Below, piece after piece: positions 26,900-35,849 of a stretch of 64,000 nt of DNA. The DNA is taken from the NCBI RefSeq assembly GCF_031010195.1, contig NZ_JAUAMC010000003.1, positions 186,001 to 250,000 of the forward strand. Direction: 5' to 3'. The notes below the pieces were generated by a model. It saw only the letters and a program-made list of their open reading frames with translations, was not told the DNA's origin and searched no databases. The stretch is from Halomonas sp. SpR8. GTDB lineage: Bacteria > Pseudomonadota > Gammaproteobacteria > Pseudomonadales > Halomonadaceae. Positions within the stretch are counted from its first letter, which is position 1; every line of letters starts with the position of its first letter. The translations under genes were made by a program, and so were the position numbers.

Positions 26900-27901
26900 A
26901 TGCTAGGCCAATGGCTCGACTGGTCGCTTGACGGGCAGTCCCCCGCCGCTAGTCAAGGCGTCTTCGCAAGCGGCCGTTACTGTTTGCATGCGCCTGGCGT
27001 TTTGGAACTGACGCCTAACACGGTAAGCCAAAGCGCCCACGCGTGCATTTTTTCAGCCGCCATCCATGGCAATGAAACCGCTCCGGTTGAATTGGTAGGT
27101 GAATGGTTAAGCGGCTTAGAAGCAGGCAGTATAAAGCTCGGCGCACCCGTCCTGGTGATTTTAGGCAATCTACCCGCACTTAAGGCACAGCAGCGTTTTA
27201 TTACCACCAATTTAAACCGGCTATTTAGCCGCGAACTACACAACGAACTACACAACGAACTACGCGCCGAAGGTGAAGAGCCAGATCGCGCCCGGGCGTT
27301 AATGGCCGCTGTGGATGGTTTTTATGCGCGCCATTCCGGGCTACCCAAGCTGCATTACGACCTACATACCGCGATAAGGGATAGCCGTTATACCCGTTTC
27401 GTTGTAGAACCCTATGCCGATTTCCCCACAGAGGCCGAGCAGTGGGGCTGGCTAGCAGCGGCGGATATGCAGGCTGTGTTGCACCAGCATCAGCACAGTT
27501 GGACCTTCTCTCACTACAGCAAGCACTATCACGCCGCCCAGGCATTTACCTTTGAGCTTGGGCGCGTCGCCCCTTTCGGGCAAAACGATATGGCATCCCT
27601 AAAACCGATGCACGCGCTGCTCTCAGCGCTTAGTGAAGGGCGCTCTCCGCCCAGTCAGCCAGTCACGCAAATGCAGTTTTTTCAGGTTCAACACGAGTTA
27701 ATACGTCACTCCGATGACTTCCAGCTCTGTTTTGCCGAGGATACGGCTAACTTTAGCCGCTTTGAGCCACACACCCTATTGGCGAAGGATGGTAATGCCG
27801 GTGAGTTTCGTGTGGGCGATACGCCTCTCTACGTGGTGTTCCCCAATGCCCAGGTAGAGGTCGGCGCCCGTGCCGCGCTATTGGTGGCGCCTATCGCTTG
27901 A
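26900..27901 (+). CDS. astE: Succinylglutamate desuccinylase
   Basis: 333 residues of the AstE/aspartoacylase zinc carboxypeptidase family. The zinc motif is in SAAIHGNETAPVEL (His and Glu, near residue 54), with the third ligand in LHYDLHTAIR near residue 150, and a catalytic Glu expected in FTFELGRVAPFG. It performs the last step of the arginine succinyltransferase pathway, releasing glutamate and succinate. The other ast genes are not nearby. It lies directly upstream of a basic amino acid ABC transporter on the same strand. AAGGAG precedes the ATG. A short 12-base tandem repeat lies within it. Confidence 0.93.
   Translation: MLGQWLDWSLDGQSPAASQGVFASGRYCLHAPGVLELTPNTVSQSAHACIFSAAIHGNETAPVELVGEWLSGLEAGSIKLGAPVLVILGNLPALKAQQRFITTNLNRLFSRELHNELHNELRAEGEEPDRARALMAAVDGFYARHSGLPKLHYDLHTAIRDSRYTRFVVEPYADFPTEAEQWGWLAAADMQAVLHQHQHSWTFSHYSKHYHAAQAFTFELGRVAPFGQNDMASLKPMHALLSALSEGRSPPSQPVTQMQFFQVQHELIRHSDDFQLCFAEDTANFSRFEPHTLLAKDGNAGEFRVGDTPLYVVFPNAQVEVGARAALLVAPIA
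27233..27263. repeat. 12-base in-frame tandem repeat inside astE
   Basis: Unit GAACTACACAAC at 27233-27244 and 27245-27256, with a partial third copy to 27263. It encodes ELHNELHNEL. As the unit is a multiple of three the frame is kept. Confidence 0.85.
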
Positions 27902-28105
27902 ACCCCAGGTAAGCAATCTAGCTAAGACAATAACAATGGTAAGGCGATAACAGGCCCCTCGACATCGATAAGACCAACGTCGAGTGCATAATGTTATAAG
28001 GAAAGCGCGCATAATGCGCCCAGCCTGATAGAATCGCCCCTTTTTTCGCGCCAGCCGCATCCAACCCATATGTTGCTGCGGCAACTCTGTACTGGAGCCA
28101 ATGAT

Positions 28106-28876
28106 ATGGCCGCTACGCCTACTCCCCTTGAAGTGCGTAATATTAAAAAACGCTTTGGCGATACGGAAGTTCTGAAAGGTCTCTCACTACAAGCCCAAAA
28201 GGGCGATGTGATCACCCTGATAGGTGCCTCTGGATCGGGTAAAAGTACTTTTTTACGCTGTATGAACTTGCTTGAACAGCCCGACGACGGTGACCTCATT
28301 GTGCATGGCGAACCCATCCGCTTTAAAACCACTCGACACGGTCGCGAGCCCGAAGATTGGAAGCAGGTAGTACAAATGCGTGCCAAGCTCTCTATGGTGT
28401 TTCAAAGTTTTAACCTTTGGGCCCATATGACGCTGCTGGAAAACATTATCGAAGCGCCGATTCATGTGCTGAAAAAACCTAAGAAAGAAGCCCTGGAACA
28501 CGCCCATGCCCTGCTCGATCGCGTGGGCTTAACGGCGCGCGCCAACGCCTATCCGGCACAGATGTCAGGCGGCCAGCAGCAGCGCGGTGCGATTGCTCGG
28601 GCGCTGGCGATGGACCCCGAAGTGATGCTGTTTGACGAACCCACCTCCGCCCTTGATCCCGAATTGGTGGGTGATGTACTGAAAGTCATGCATGGTTTGG
28701 CCGAAGAGGGCCGCACTATGGTCGTTGTCACCCATGAGATGAGTTTTGCACGTGATGTCTCCAGCCAGGTGATCTACCTTCACGAAGGTTTAGTGGAAGA
28801 GGCGGGACCACCGGAGCAAGTGCTGGGCAATCCGCAATCACCGCGCTTGCAGCAATTTCTGGCCCCCAAATACTGA
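28106..28876 (+). CDS. Basic amino acid ABC transporter, ATP-binding protein
   Basis: 256 residues of the HisP/ArtP/AotP type. Walker A GASGSGKST near residue 43, a HisP-style insert IRFKTTRHGREPEDWKQVVQMR, signature MSGGQQQRGAIARALAMDPEVMLFDEPTSALDPE, and a switch His in VVVTHEMSFARDV. The ATG at 28106 (GGAG just upstream) replaces an ATG 12 codons earlier. It energises the two permeases that follow (15-base gap). The astE neighbour suggests arginine/ornithine as substrate. Confidence 0.93.
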   Translation: MAATPTPLEVRNIKKRFGDTEVLKGLSLQAQKGDVITLIGASGSGKSTFLRCMNLLEQPDDGDLIVHGEPIRFKTTRHGREPEDWKQVVQMRAKLSMVFQSFNLWAHMTLLENIIEAPIHVLKKPKKEALEHAHALLDRVGLTARANAYPAQMSGGQQQRGAIARALAMDPEVMLFDEPTSALDPELVGDVLKVMHGLAEEGRTMVVVTHEMSFARDVSSQVIYLHEGLVEEAGPPEQVLGNPQSPRLQQFLAPKY

Positions 28877-28891
28877 TCCGCGAGGCTTACC

Positions 28892-29593
28892 ATGATTGAT
28901 CTACAAGGGTATGGCCCCAGGCTGATCGAGGGGGCAGGCGTCACCGTTCAATTAGCAGTGCTGTCACTGATTTTAGCGATTATTTTGGGGCTACTGACCG
29001 CCAGTGCAAAGATGTCGCGCAACTGGTTCCTAAGGCGGACTGCCACGGTTTACACCACCTTGATTCGCGGTGTGCCGGATCTCGTATTAATGATGTTGTT
29101 GTTTTTTGGTGGCCAGATCGGTGTTAACGCCATCAGCGACATGCTCTATTACAGCTACGACATCGATATTTACATTAACTTCAATGCCTTCGCCGCGGGC
29201 GTGCTGACCATTGGTTTTATCTTCGGCGCCTACATGGGCGAAACCTTCAGGGGCGCCTTTATGGCGGTGGATAACGGCCAGATCGAAGCGGGCAAAGCCT
29301 ATGGTATGAGCAGCGGTCTCGTGTTTCGCCGCATCCGCTTTCCACAAATGATGCGCCACGCGTTACCGGGGCTATCCAACAACTGGATGGTGCTGCTCAA
29401 AACCACTGCGCTGGTTTCCGTCATCGGCTTGACCGATATGGTACGTGTAGCAGCGGAAGCCTCCCGAGCGACCCATGAGCCGTTTACCTTTTTGCTCCCC
29501 GTCGCCGTAGCGTACCTACTCATCGCCAGCGTATCCGAATGGATTTTTGCGCGCCTGCAGAAACACTACGACATCGGCTTTGGAGGTCAGTGA
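28892..29593 (+). CDS. Basic amino acid ABC transporter, permease (HisQ-like)
   Basis: 233 residues with five predicted membrane helices. The binding-protein-dependent transport motif appears as EAGKAYGMSSGLVFRRIRFPQMMRHALPGLSNN, the EAA loop that contacts the ATPase. The early LIRGVPDLVLMMLLFFGGQIGVN is typical of HisQ/ArtQ/AotQ. It ends one base before the start region of the second permease (TGATATG), so the genes are tightly coupled. Confidence 0.93.
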   Translation: MIDLQGYGPRLIEGAGVTVQLAVLSLILAIILGLLTASAKMSRNWFLRRTATVYTTLIRGVPDLVLMMLLFFGGQIGVNAISDMLYYSYDIDIYINFNAFAAGVLTIGFIFGAYMGETFRGAFMAVDNGQIEAGKAYGMSSGLVFRRIRFPQMMRHALPGLSNNWMVLLKTTALVSVIGLTDMVRVAAEASRATHEPFTFLLPVAVAYLLIASVSEWIFARLQKHYDIGFGGQ

Positions 29594-29594
29594 T

Positions 29595-30326
29595 ATGCTT
29601 GATATTTCCACATGGTTCAGTGACCTTCTTGCTGGTAACACGATTTTCACCGCGGATACACTGGGTTACTACTGGGAAGGCCTGGTCACAACCACTCAAC
29701 TGGTATTTTTATCGCTGATTGTGGGGCTCATTCTCGCTGTGCCGCTGGCCATTATGCGCAGCTCCAAGCATAAGTGGATCAGCCTGCCGATTTACCTCTA
29801 CACCTACGTCTTTCGTGGCACACCGCTGCTGATTCAGCTCTATATCATTTACTACGGCGTCGTCTTTGTTGATGGCATCCAAGAGAGCTTTTTATGGCCG
29901 GTCCTACGTGAAGCTTTCTATCCGGCACTGATTGCCTTCACGCTCAATACCGCCGCCTACACCACCGAGATTTTTCGGGGCGCCATCAAAGCCACTGCTA
30001 AAGGCGAGATTGAAGCCGCCCGTGCCTATGGCATGTCGCAGAATTTAATGATGCGCCGAATCATTTTACCCAGCGCCTTTCGCCGTGCCCTACCCGCCTA
30101 CGGTAATGAAGTGATTTTTATGCTTCACGCCAGCGCGATTGCCAGCGTGGTCACGCTAATGGATTTAACTGGTGCCGCGCGCTTTGTCTACGCCCGCTAC
30201 TACGCGCCGTTTGAGGCATTTCTATTCGTGGCCGCCATCTATCTATGCTTAACGTTCGCGATTTTGTTCTTCTTCCGCTATCTCGAAAAAAAGCTGCTCG
30301 CGCATCTCCGGCCACAAGATGCTTGA
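29595..30326 (+). CDS. Basic amino acid ABC transporter, permease (HisM-like)
   Basis: 243 residues with five or six membrane helices. YVFRGTPLLIQLYIIYYGVVFVDGI is the HisM/ArtM/AotM signature and EAARAYGMSQNLMMRRIILPSAFRRALPAYGNEV is the EAA loop. The ATG at 29595 is chosen over an upstream in-frame ATG that lies inside the preceding gene. It pairs with the HisQ-like protein as a heterodimeric channel in the inner membrane. Confidence 0.93.
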   Translation: MLDISTWFSDLLAGNTIFTADTLGYYWEGLVTTTQLVFLSLIVGLILAVPLAIMRSSKHKWISLPIYLYTYVFRGTPLLIQLYIIYYGVVFVDGIQESFLWPVLREAFYPALIAFTLNTAAYTTEIFRGAIKATAKGEIEAARAYGMSQNLMMRRIILPSAFRRALPAYGNEVIFMLHASAIASVVTLMDLTGAARFVYARYYAPFEAFLFVAAIYLCLTFAILFFFRYLEKKLLAHLRPQDA

Positions 30327-30507
30327 TCTTGGAAAACCGATTGATCATGGAAAAACGGTGCAACCGTCAAACAAACGTTGGTTCACAAAGTGACGCCCTC
30401 TTTTCGTCAGCGCCAACCTGAGTTAATTTATTTATCGGCTAACAACTATTTGTCAGTTAAAAACGGGGATCACCATTAGGCGAACCCGCTTTCTACGGAG
30501 TAACAAC

Positions 30508-31281
30508 ATGAAAAAGCTACTAACTCTCTCGCTACTGGGCTTAGCCGTTGCAGCCGCCTCCTCAGCGCAAGCACGTGACTACGACAATGTGCGCATTGGT
30601 GTTGACGTGCCCTACGAGCCGATGGAGTTCCGCACCGCTGAAGGCGAACTCACCGGTTTCGATATCGACCTTGGCAACGAACTGTGCGATCGCATGGGCG
30701 TTACCTGCGAATGGATTGAGCAAGAGTGGGACGGCATTATTCCTGGCCTAATGTCGCGCAACTATGACGCCATCATGTCGTCAATGACCATCAACGACGA
30801 GCGCCGTGAGCAAGTGCTGTTTTCCGACCCCTATATCACTATGCCCTCTGCATGGTTTGCGGCAAGCGACCTGGGCATTAGCGAAGCCACCAAAGAGACG
30901 CTGGAAGGCATGACCATCGGCGTTCAGCGTGGCACTCTGCAGGACAACTACGTCACTGACAACTTCAGCGACGTTGCCGACATCAGCCGCTACTCCACCG
31001 CCGACGACATGGTGCTGGATATGGAAGCTGAGCGTCTGGACATCGTGTTCCTCGACTTCCCAATTGGTCAATCCACCCTGCTGGAAAGCGAAGAAGCTGA
31101 GTACGTCGTAATAGGCGAGCGCATCAGTGAGCCGAAAGAGTACTTCGGTGACGGTTTTGGTATCGCCTTCCGTCAACGCGACGAAGCGCTGGCCGAGAAG
31201 TTCAACGAAGCCCTAGCTGAAGTACAGGAAGACGGTACTTACGACGAGATCTACAACCGTTATTTCGGTGAAGCTGAGTAA
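30508..31281 (+). CDS. Basic amino acid ABC transporter, periplasmic binding protein (HisJ/ArgT-like)
   Basis: 257 residues. Signal peptide 1-22 (cleavage after SAQA). Mature start RDYDNVRIGVDVPYEPMEF and LTGFDIDLGNELCDRMGVTCEWIEQEWDGIIPGL match the LAO/HisJ family, including the two Cys that form its disulfide. SSMTINDERREQVLFSDPY holds ligand-contacting residues. It delivers arginine, ornithine, lysine or histidine to the permease pair; the exact specificity is not readable. A 181-base gap precedes it, so it may also have its own promoter, and a terminator follows. Confidence 0.93.
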   Translation: MKKLLTLSLLGLAVAAASSAQARDYDNVRIGVDVPYEPMEFRTAEGELTGFDIDLGNELCDRMGVTCEWIEQEWDGIIPGLMSRNYDAIMSSMTINDERREQVLFSDPYITMPSAWFAASDLGISEATKETLEGMTIGVQRGTLQDNYVTDNFSDVADISRYSTADDMVLDMEAERLDIVFLDFPIGQSTLLESEEAEYVVIGERISEPKEYFGDGFGIAFRQRDEALAEKFNEALAEVQEDGTYDEIYNRYFGEAE

Positions 31282-31305
31282 GCCCCACAGCAAGCCACAA
31301 CCACG

Positions 31306-31338
31306 ATCACCCCGGCAATTGCCGGGGTGATGCGTTTC
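31306..31338 (+). terminator. Intrinsic terminator of the amino acid transporter operon
   Basis: Perfect 11-base stem ATCACCCCGGC / GCCGGGGTGAT (31306-31316, 31321-31331) with an AATT loop, then GCGTTTCT. The U tract is short but the stem is very stable. Confidence 0.8.
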
Positions 31339-31419
31339 TGCCTAGCGCAGCCAATTCAGTGAACTAGGTAAAGCCACCTCTGTCTGTGTATCATTGCGCC
31401 TATTCAACACGGAGGTTTT

Positions 31420-32223
31420 ATGGCTCACTCGACTAGCCCACATGCAGGTACTCTCCCTCGCCCTTCTTCCCATTGGACAGGCTGGGGCCAGTGGCTGGCG
31501 CTGATCACCATGACCGTGGATCACCTCACTCGCTATGTGCTACCCGGCGATTGGGATTTAAGCTGGGCAGGCTCTTCCATTGGTCGTATCGCCTTTCCGC
31601 TGTTTGCTGCCATGGTAGCGTGGCATGGCCTATTTAATACACGCAATCCGCTGCGCTACTCACGGCGTATTTTAATTATCGGCTTGGTCGCCCAGCTCCC
31701 CTACATGATGATGCCGCGCACATCTGACGCTTTTATCCTGAATGTCTGTTTCACCCTGGCCAGTGGCTTAGCCTTGGGGACGCTGGTACGCCAAGGCTGG
31801 CAACACTACCAGCAGCAAACGTTAGGTTTGCCCTGGCTGTTAGGCGGCGCTGCGGTGGGCGTTACCGTTTGGTACTTGCTGGGATTTTGGGTGGAATACG
31901 GTCATAACGGACTGCTATTGATTCCGCTATTAATGTTTGCGCTGCACGCTTTGAGTCAAGCGGGCAGTGATTTCCAGTCGCGACTTTGGGCCGGTTTAGC
32001 GGCTTTCCCAGTACTTTGGATAGCCGGTCAGATGAATGCCTCCGATATGGCTAAATCGTTTACCGTAGGAACCTGTGTGGTAGTGCTTATACTGGCCGCA
32101 GGTGCAGCTCAGCGTATACCTGCCGTTAACTTGGCAATGCCACGTCGATTATGGCTGGCATGGTACCCCGGTCACTTTGCGTTAATCGCACTGTGGTTGC
32201 TGCTAAGTGGCCAGTTAAGTTAA
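31420..32223 (+). CDS. TraX family integral membrane protein
   Basis: 267 residues with about eight hydrophobic helices. TraX-family features: MTVDHLTRYVLPGD with an early Asp-His, SSIGRIAFPLFAAMVAW, NVCFTLASGLALG, EYGHNGLLLIPLLMFA and WYPGHFALIALW. Plasmid TraX acetylates F pilin; chromosomal homologues are predicted membrane acyltransferases of unknown substrate. No conjugation genes are nearby, so a role in conjugation is not implied. GGAGG precedes the ATG. Confidence 0.85.
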   Translation: MAHSTSPHAGTLPRPSSHWTGWGQWLALITMTVDHLTRYVLPGDWDLSWAGSSIGRIAFPLFAAMVAWHGLFNTRNPLRYSRRILIIGLVAQLPYMMMPRTSDAFILNVCFTLASGLALGTLVRQGWQHYQQQTLGLPWLLGGAAVGVTVWYLLGFWVEYGHNGLLLIPLLMFALHALSQAGSDFQSRLWAGLAAFPVLWIAGQMNASDMAKSFTVGTCVVVLILAAGAAQRIPAVNLAMPRRLWLAWYPGHFALIALWLLLSGQLS

Positions 32224-32226
32224 AAG

Positions 32227-32246
32227 AGCCGCCTGGCTAGGCGGCT
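32227..32246. terminator. Terminator hairpin between traX-like gene and purK
   Basis: Stem AGCCGCC / GGCGGCT (32227-32233, 32240-32246). On the minus strand it is followed by CTCTTTTA, so it best serves purK; on the plus strand the T run is only three bases. Confidence 0.7.
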
Positions 32247-32253
32247 TTGGCAA

Positions 32254-33423
32254 CTACTGCTTGATGGAAAAACTTAACGCTGGAGGTGGCGCCTCCGGCA
32301 ACAAAGCGCTGCAGGCGTTAACTTTTTCCAGCAGCTCAGCATGGTTAGGCGCAAGGATATTGACGTGGGCAAGCTTACGTCCGGCGCGTTCAGCTTTGTC
32401 ATAACGATGCAGATGGCTATCCGACAGCGCTAGTATCGCCGCGTTGTCGCCTTCTCGGCCAATCACATTAATCATGCAGGTAGGCGCAATCGCCTGAGTA
32501 TCACCCAAAGGCAAGCCCTGTATGGCACGCAGGTGATTCTCAAACTGGCTGGTCACTGCGCCGTCCATCGTCCAATGACCGGAGTTATGCACGCGGGGCG
32601 CCATTTCGTTGGCCAGCAGGCTACCATCGCGGGTTTGAAACAGCTCTAGCGCCAGCACGCCCACATAATCCAGCTCATCGAGCAGTGCGCGAATATAGTC
32701 ATCAGCGGTCTGCTGAACACTGGCGTCCAAATCCGGCAGCGGCGCCACCGAGTAGCGCAGAATACCGTCTACATGCTGGTTTTCCGCCATGGGGTAAAAA
32801 ACCACCTCGCCATCGCGACCACGCACGGCGATCATCGAAACTTCGCGCACGAAGTCGACAAAAGCCTCAACGATCAACTGCGCGTGACCGATAGCGTTCC
32901 ACGCCTCGCCCGCCTGCTCAGGCTGCTTCAAGACCGCCTGACCTTTGCCGTCGTAGCCTTCTGTGACCGATTTGGCCACCACCGGACAACCCAACTCACG
33001 GGCGGCCGCTTCCAACTGCTCGGCACTCTCGACCACGCGATAAGCAGGCGTGGGAATGCCTAAACGATCAAACAACGTCTTCTCTTCGACCCGATTCTGG
33101 CACACCTCAATGGCGCGGCTACTGGGGTAAACCGGCTTGTGCTGCTCGATCTCACGCACCAGTTGAACGGGCAAATGTTCGAACTCGTAGGTCACCACAT
33201 CAACCTTGGCCAAAAACTCGGCTAAATGCAGGTTGTCAGGATCAACAATAACATCGCCGATGCCCGCACTGGGATTGCCCGTAGTATCCAAAAAGGTGAA
33301 GCGATTACCCAGTGGGTAACCCGCCAGCGCCAACATACGCCCTAATTGGCCTGCGCCCAGTACGCCGATGTTTTTTACAACGTCAGTTTTCACATCGACG
33401 TCCTTTGCAAAACCTGAGTTCAT
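32254..33423 (-). CDS. purK: N5-carboxyaminoimidazole ribonucleotide synthase
   Basis: 389-residue ATP-grasp enzyme of purine biosynthesis; converts AIR, bicarbonate and ATP to N5-CAIR. The N-terminal KNIGVLGAGQLGRMLALAGYPLG is the family start, followed by CPVVAKSVTEGYDGKGQAVL (ATP-grasp lysines) and LLANEMAPRVHNSGHWTMDGAVTSQFENHLRA near residue 265. The chosen ATG has AAGGAGG upstream and adds about 15 residues before the core. It follows purE by 11 bases in one operon. Confidence 0.96.
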   Translation of the reverse strand: MNSGFAKDVDVKTDVVKNIGVLGAGQLGRMLALAGYPLGNRFTFLDTTGNPSAGIGDVIVDPDNLHLAEFLAKVDVVTYEFEHLPVQLVREIEQHKPVYPSSRAIEVCQNRVEEKTLFDRLGIPTPAYRVVESAEQLEAAARELGCPVVAKSVTEGYDGKGQAVLKQPEQAGEAWNAIGHAQLIVEAFVDFVREVSMIAVRGRDGEVVFYPMAENQHVDGILRYSVAPLPDLDASVQQTADDYIRALLDELDYVGVLALELFQTRDGSLLANEMAPRVHNSGHWTMDGAVTSQFENHLRAIQGLPLGDTQAIAPTCMINVIGREGDNAAILALSDSHLHRYDKAERAGRKLAHVNILAPNHAELLEKVNACSALLPEAPPPALSFSIKQ

Positions 33424-33434
33424 GGATAGCCTCC

Positions 33435-33950
33435 TTATTCTGCTTCCGGCTCGGGGCGCGGATCCGGGTTATCGAGGACTTTCTGCGTCTGCTCAGCGCG
33501 AAACGCTTCGACAGCACTGCGCACAGTGACATCTTGCAGGCCGACAATTTGTGCGGCTAACAAACCCGCGTTGGTGGCGCCCGCTTTACCAATCGCCAGC
33601 GTACCCACCGCGATACCGCCCGGCATCTGTGCAATCGAGAGCAGCGAATCCAGGCCTTTCAGGGCTTTCGACTCCACCGGCACACCCAGCACCGGCAGCG
33701 CTGTTTGCGAAGCCACCATACCCGGCAAGTGAGCGGCGCCGCCTGCGCCCGCCACAATCACCTGTAAGCCCCGCTCGGCAGCACTCTTGGCATAGTCGAA
33801 CAGCAAGTCAGGCGTGCGGTGCGCCGACACCACGCGAGTTTCATAGGCCACGCCCAAACGCTCCAGCATGGAAACCGCGTGCTCCATGACCGGCCAGTCA
33901 GACTTGGACCCCATGATCACGCCCACCTTGGGTGCGCTGTTCGACGACAT
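33435..33950 (-). CDS. purE: 5-(carboxyamino)imidazole ribonucleotide mutase
   Basis: 171 residues. Class I Pur[19 protein letters not shown] (residues 9-26), [16 protein letters not shown] with the catalytic His, and [25 protein letters not shown]. It moves the carboxylate of N5-CAIR to form CAIR, using the product of PurK encoded immediately downstream. GGAG lies just before the ATG. No purine repressor box was recognised upstream. Confidence 0.97.
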   Translation of the reverse strand: MSSNSAPKVGVIMGSKSDWPVMEHAVSMLERLGVAYETRVVSAHRTPDLLFDYAKSAAERGLQVIVAGAGGAAHLPGMVASQTALPVLGVPVESKALKGLDSLLSIAQMPGGIAVGTLAIGKAGATNAGLLAAQIVGLQDVTVRSAVEAFRAEQTQKVLDNPDPRPEPEAE

Positions 33951-34170
33951 GCAAAACTCCTCGGCCCATCGGCCTTTAAAAGCGAGATTAAAAGTAAAAA
34001 AGTAGCGTGCACCTGCCTAGGCACACAACAAAATAAGAAGGCGGATAGTTTACCAGAGCCAGGCCGTTTGCGGGCTTTGCAGAGGGGGTGAAATTTTCAT
34101 CAAAATAGGCATTGAAATACGCACCGGTTGGCGGCATTGTGTGATTGTCATTTCAGACTAATGGAGCCAC

Positions 34171-34443
34171 ATGAGCACGGCACGCGCAACTGCCACTGCG
34201 GAACAGCTTGATCCTCCGCGAAGCAGCCCTGACCTCGACGTCAGGGAACTTGAAAAACGTACGCGATTAATGCGTATTATCATACGTCTGATCGCCGTAT
34301 CAGACCTAGGAAGCCGAGATATAGCCCGCAGGGCTGGGCTTCCCGTTCAGAAAATTAGCGACCTGCTCGCCGGAAGGCTTGAGCACCTGGGAGTGGATGA
34401 ACTTCACGCCCTGCGTCGCACCTTAGAGCTGGAGGCGCCATAG
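34171..34443 (+). CDS. Small HTH (XRE-like) DNA-binding protein
   Basis: 90 residues. The central part RLIAVSDLGSRDIARRAGLPVQKISDLLAGRLEHLGVDELHAL (residues about 41-83) is a helix-turn-helix of the XRE/HigA type, with helix 3 at PVQKISDLLAG. Similar short proteins are often antitoxins, but no toxin gene accompanies it: purE lies divergently on one side and chrA convergently on the other. A GGAG site lies 5 bases before the ATG. Target unknown. A strong terminator follows. Confidence 0.8.
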   Translation: MSTARATATAEQLDPPRSSPDLDVRELEKRTRLMRIIIRLIAVSDLGSRDIARRAGLPVQKISDLLAGRLEHLGVDELHALRRTLELEAP

Positions 34444-34479
34444 CAGCTACTTTTCTGCTTTCTTATTGCCCCTCAGCAA

Positions 34480-34512
34480 CAGACCGCCTCTCGGCGGTCT
34501 GATACATTTTTT
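34480..34512 (+). terminator. Intrinsic terminator after the small HTH gene
   Basis: Nine-base perfect stem CAGACCGCC / GGCGGTCTG with a TCTC loop, followed by ATACA and a run of seven T. It separates the HTH gene from convergent chrA. Confidence 0.9.
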
Positions 34513-34545
34513 TCTTTTATATTACTAAACCTCTTTTGCCTTCCC

Positions 34546-35739
34546 TTAAGGCGCAATCGCAATTCCCCCCAACGCTATCACTGCGACCACCACCCAGGCG
34601 GGCAGCTTCCATACGGTTAGCAGTAAAAACCCTGTCAGTGCCAAAGCGAACTCTTCTTTGCCTATAATGGCGCTCGTCCACACCGGCTGATAAAGCGCTG
34701 CGCCTAAAATACCCACGACCGCTGCGTTAGCACCGCGCATTAATGCCTGGGCACTGCCCCACTGACGAAACTGATTCCAAAATGGCAGCACGCCGACTAA
34801 TAGCAAAAAGCCGGGGATAAAGATCGCTAGCAGTGCCAGCAAGGCGCCAACAAAACCATTGATACCCGGCAGCAGTGCGCCTAAATAAGCCGCAAAAGTA
34901 AATAGCGGCCCCGGCACCGCTTGGGCCGCACCGTAACCAGCCAAAAACTCATCCGGCGTAATCCAACCCGACTGCACCACTTCAGCTTCTAAAAGCGGCA
35001 GCACCACGTGCCCACCGCCAAACACCAGTGCGCCTGAACGGTAAAATGCATCAATAATGTTGGGCCAAAGGGCGCTTCCCGCCAATAGTGGCAGCAGAAT
35101 CAATAACCCTCCGAACAGCCCCAGAGCCACCATACCCACCCGGCGCGATACCGGAAAATGCAGCGGTTCACTTGCCGTAGCAGCAGCGCCATCGCGACAC
35201 AGCGCTAGCCCGGCTAATCCACCCAGTATAATCGCCGCGACTTGACCCAGCGGGCCACTGACCAGTACCACCGTGAAAATTGCCGCAAGCGCAATTGCCG
35301 CACGGGTTTTATCGGGGCAGAGGTTGCGCGCCATGCCCCATACCGCGTGAGCCACAATGGCTACCGCCACTACTTTCAAGCCGTGAATAATACCGCTGGC
35401 GATAGGGCCATCCAGCACCGCCGCGCCAAAGGCAAACAGCACCAGCACGATCGCGGAAGGTAGCGTAAACGCCAACCACGCCATGGCCGCGCCCCAGGGG
35501 CCTGCACGCAGTAAGCCAAGCGCAAAACCCACCTGACTACTCGCGGGCCCCGGCAAAAACTGGCATAGCGCCACGAGATCAGCATAGGCGCTTTCGGTTA
35601 ACCACTTTCGGCGCTCCACAAACGCGGTGCGAAAATAGCCAAGGTGCGCCACAGGGCCTCCAAAAGACGTTAAGCCGAGGGCTAAAAATGCCCAAAAAAC
35701 CTCACCTATGCGCCCACGTGTCTGCGTTTGCTCCACCAT
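34546..35739 (-). CDS. chrA: Chromate efflux transporter ChrA
   Basis: 397 residues, a two-domain (long-chain) CHR family protein with about ten to twelve membrane helices. Each half carries the family motif: LTSFGGPVAHLGYF ... CQFLPGPASSQVGF in the first and ALVFGGGHVVLPLLEAEVV ... YGAAQAVPGPLFTFA in the second. It extrudes chromate, driven by membrane potential. ATG 35739 has AGGTGG just before it; the in-frame GTG three codons upstream does not. No chrB-type regulator is adjacent. Confidence 0.94.
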   Translation of the reverse strand: MVEQTQTRGRIGEVFWAFLALGLTSFGGPVAHLGYFRTAFVERRKWLTESAYADLVALCQFLPGPASSQVGFALGLLRAGPWGAAMAWLAFTLPSAIVLVLFAFGAAVLDGPIASGIIHGLKVVAVAIVAHAVWGMARNLCPDKTRAAIALAAIFTVVLVSGPLGQVAAIILGGLAGLALCRDGAAATASEPLHFPVSRRVGMVALGLFGGLLILLPLLAGSALWPNIIDAFYRSGALVFGGGHVVLPLLEAEVVQSGWITPDEFLAGYGAAQAVPGPLFTFAAYLGALLPGINGFVGALLALLAIFIPGFLLLVGVLPFWNQFRQWGSAQALMRGANAAVVGILGAALYQPVWTSAIIGKEEFALALTGFLLLTVWKLPAWVVVAVIALGGIAIAP

Positions 35740-35849
35740 ATCAACCACCTGTTACCCAATTAAAAAACGCAAGGCTCTTATAGTAAGCCTTGCGCTTTAA
35801 CGCTTTATGACAACCAGTTCATGACAAGATGCTCATCACGGCAGCGTGG

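Noticed and set aside
28010..28025. Palindrome GCGCATAATGCGC upstream of the ABC transporter ATPase gene
   Set aside because: Short, with no match to a known operator; could be chance.
31420..32223. TraX-like gene as evidence of a conjugative element
   Set aside because: Chromosomal TraX-family genes are common without transfer genes and none is present here.
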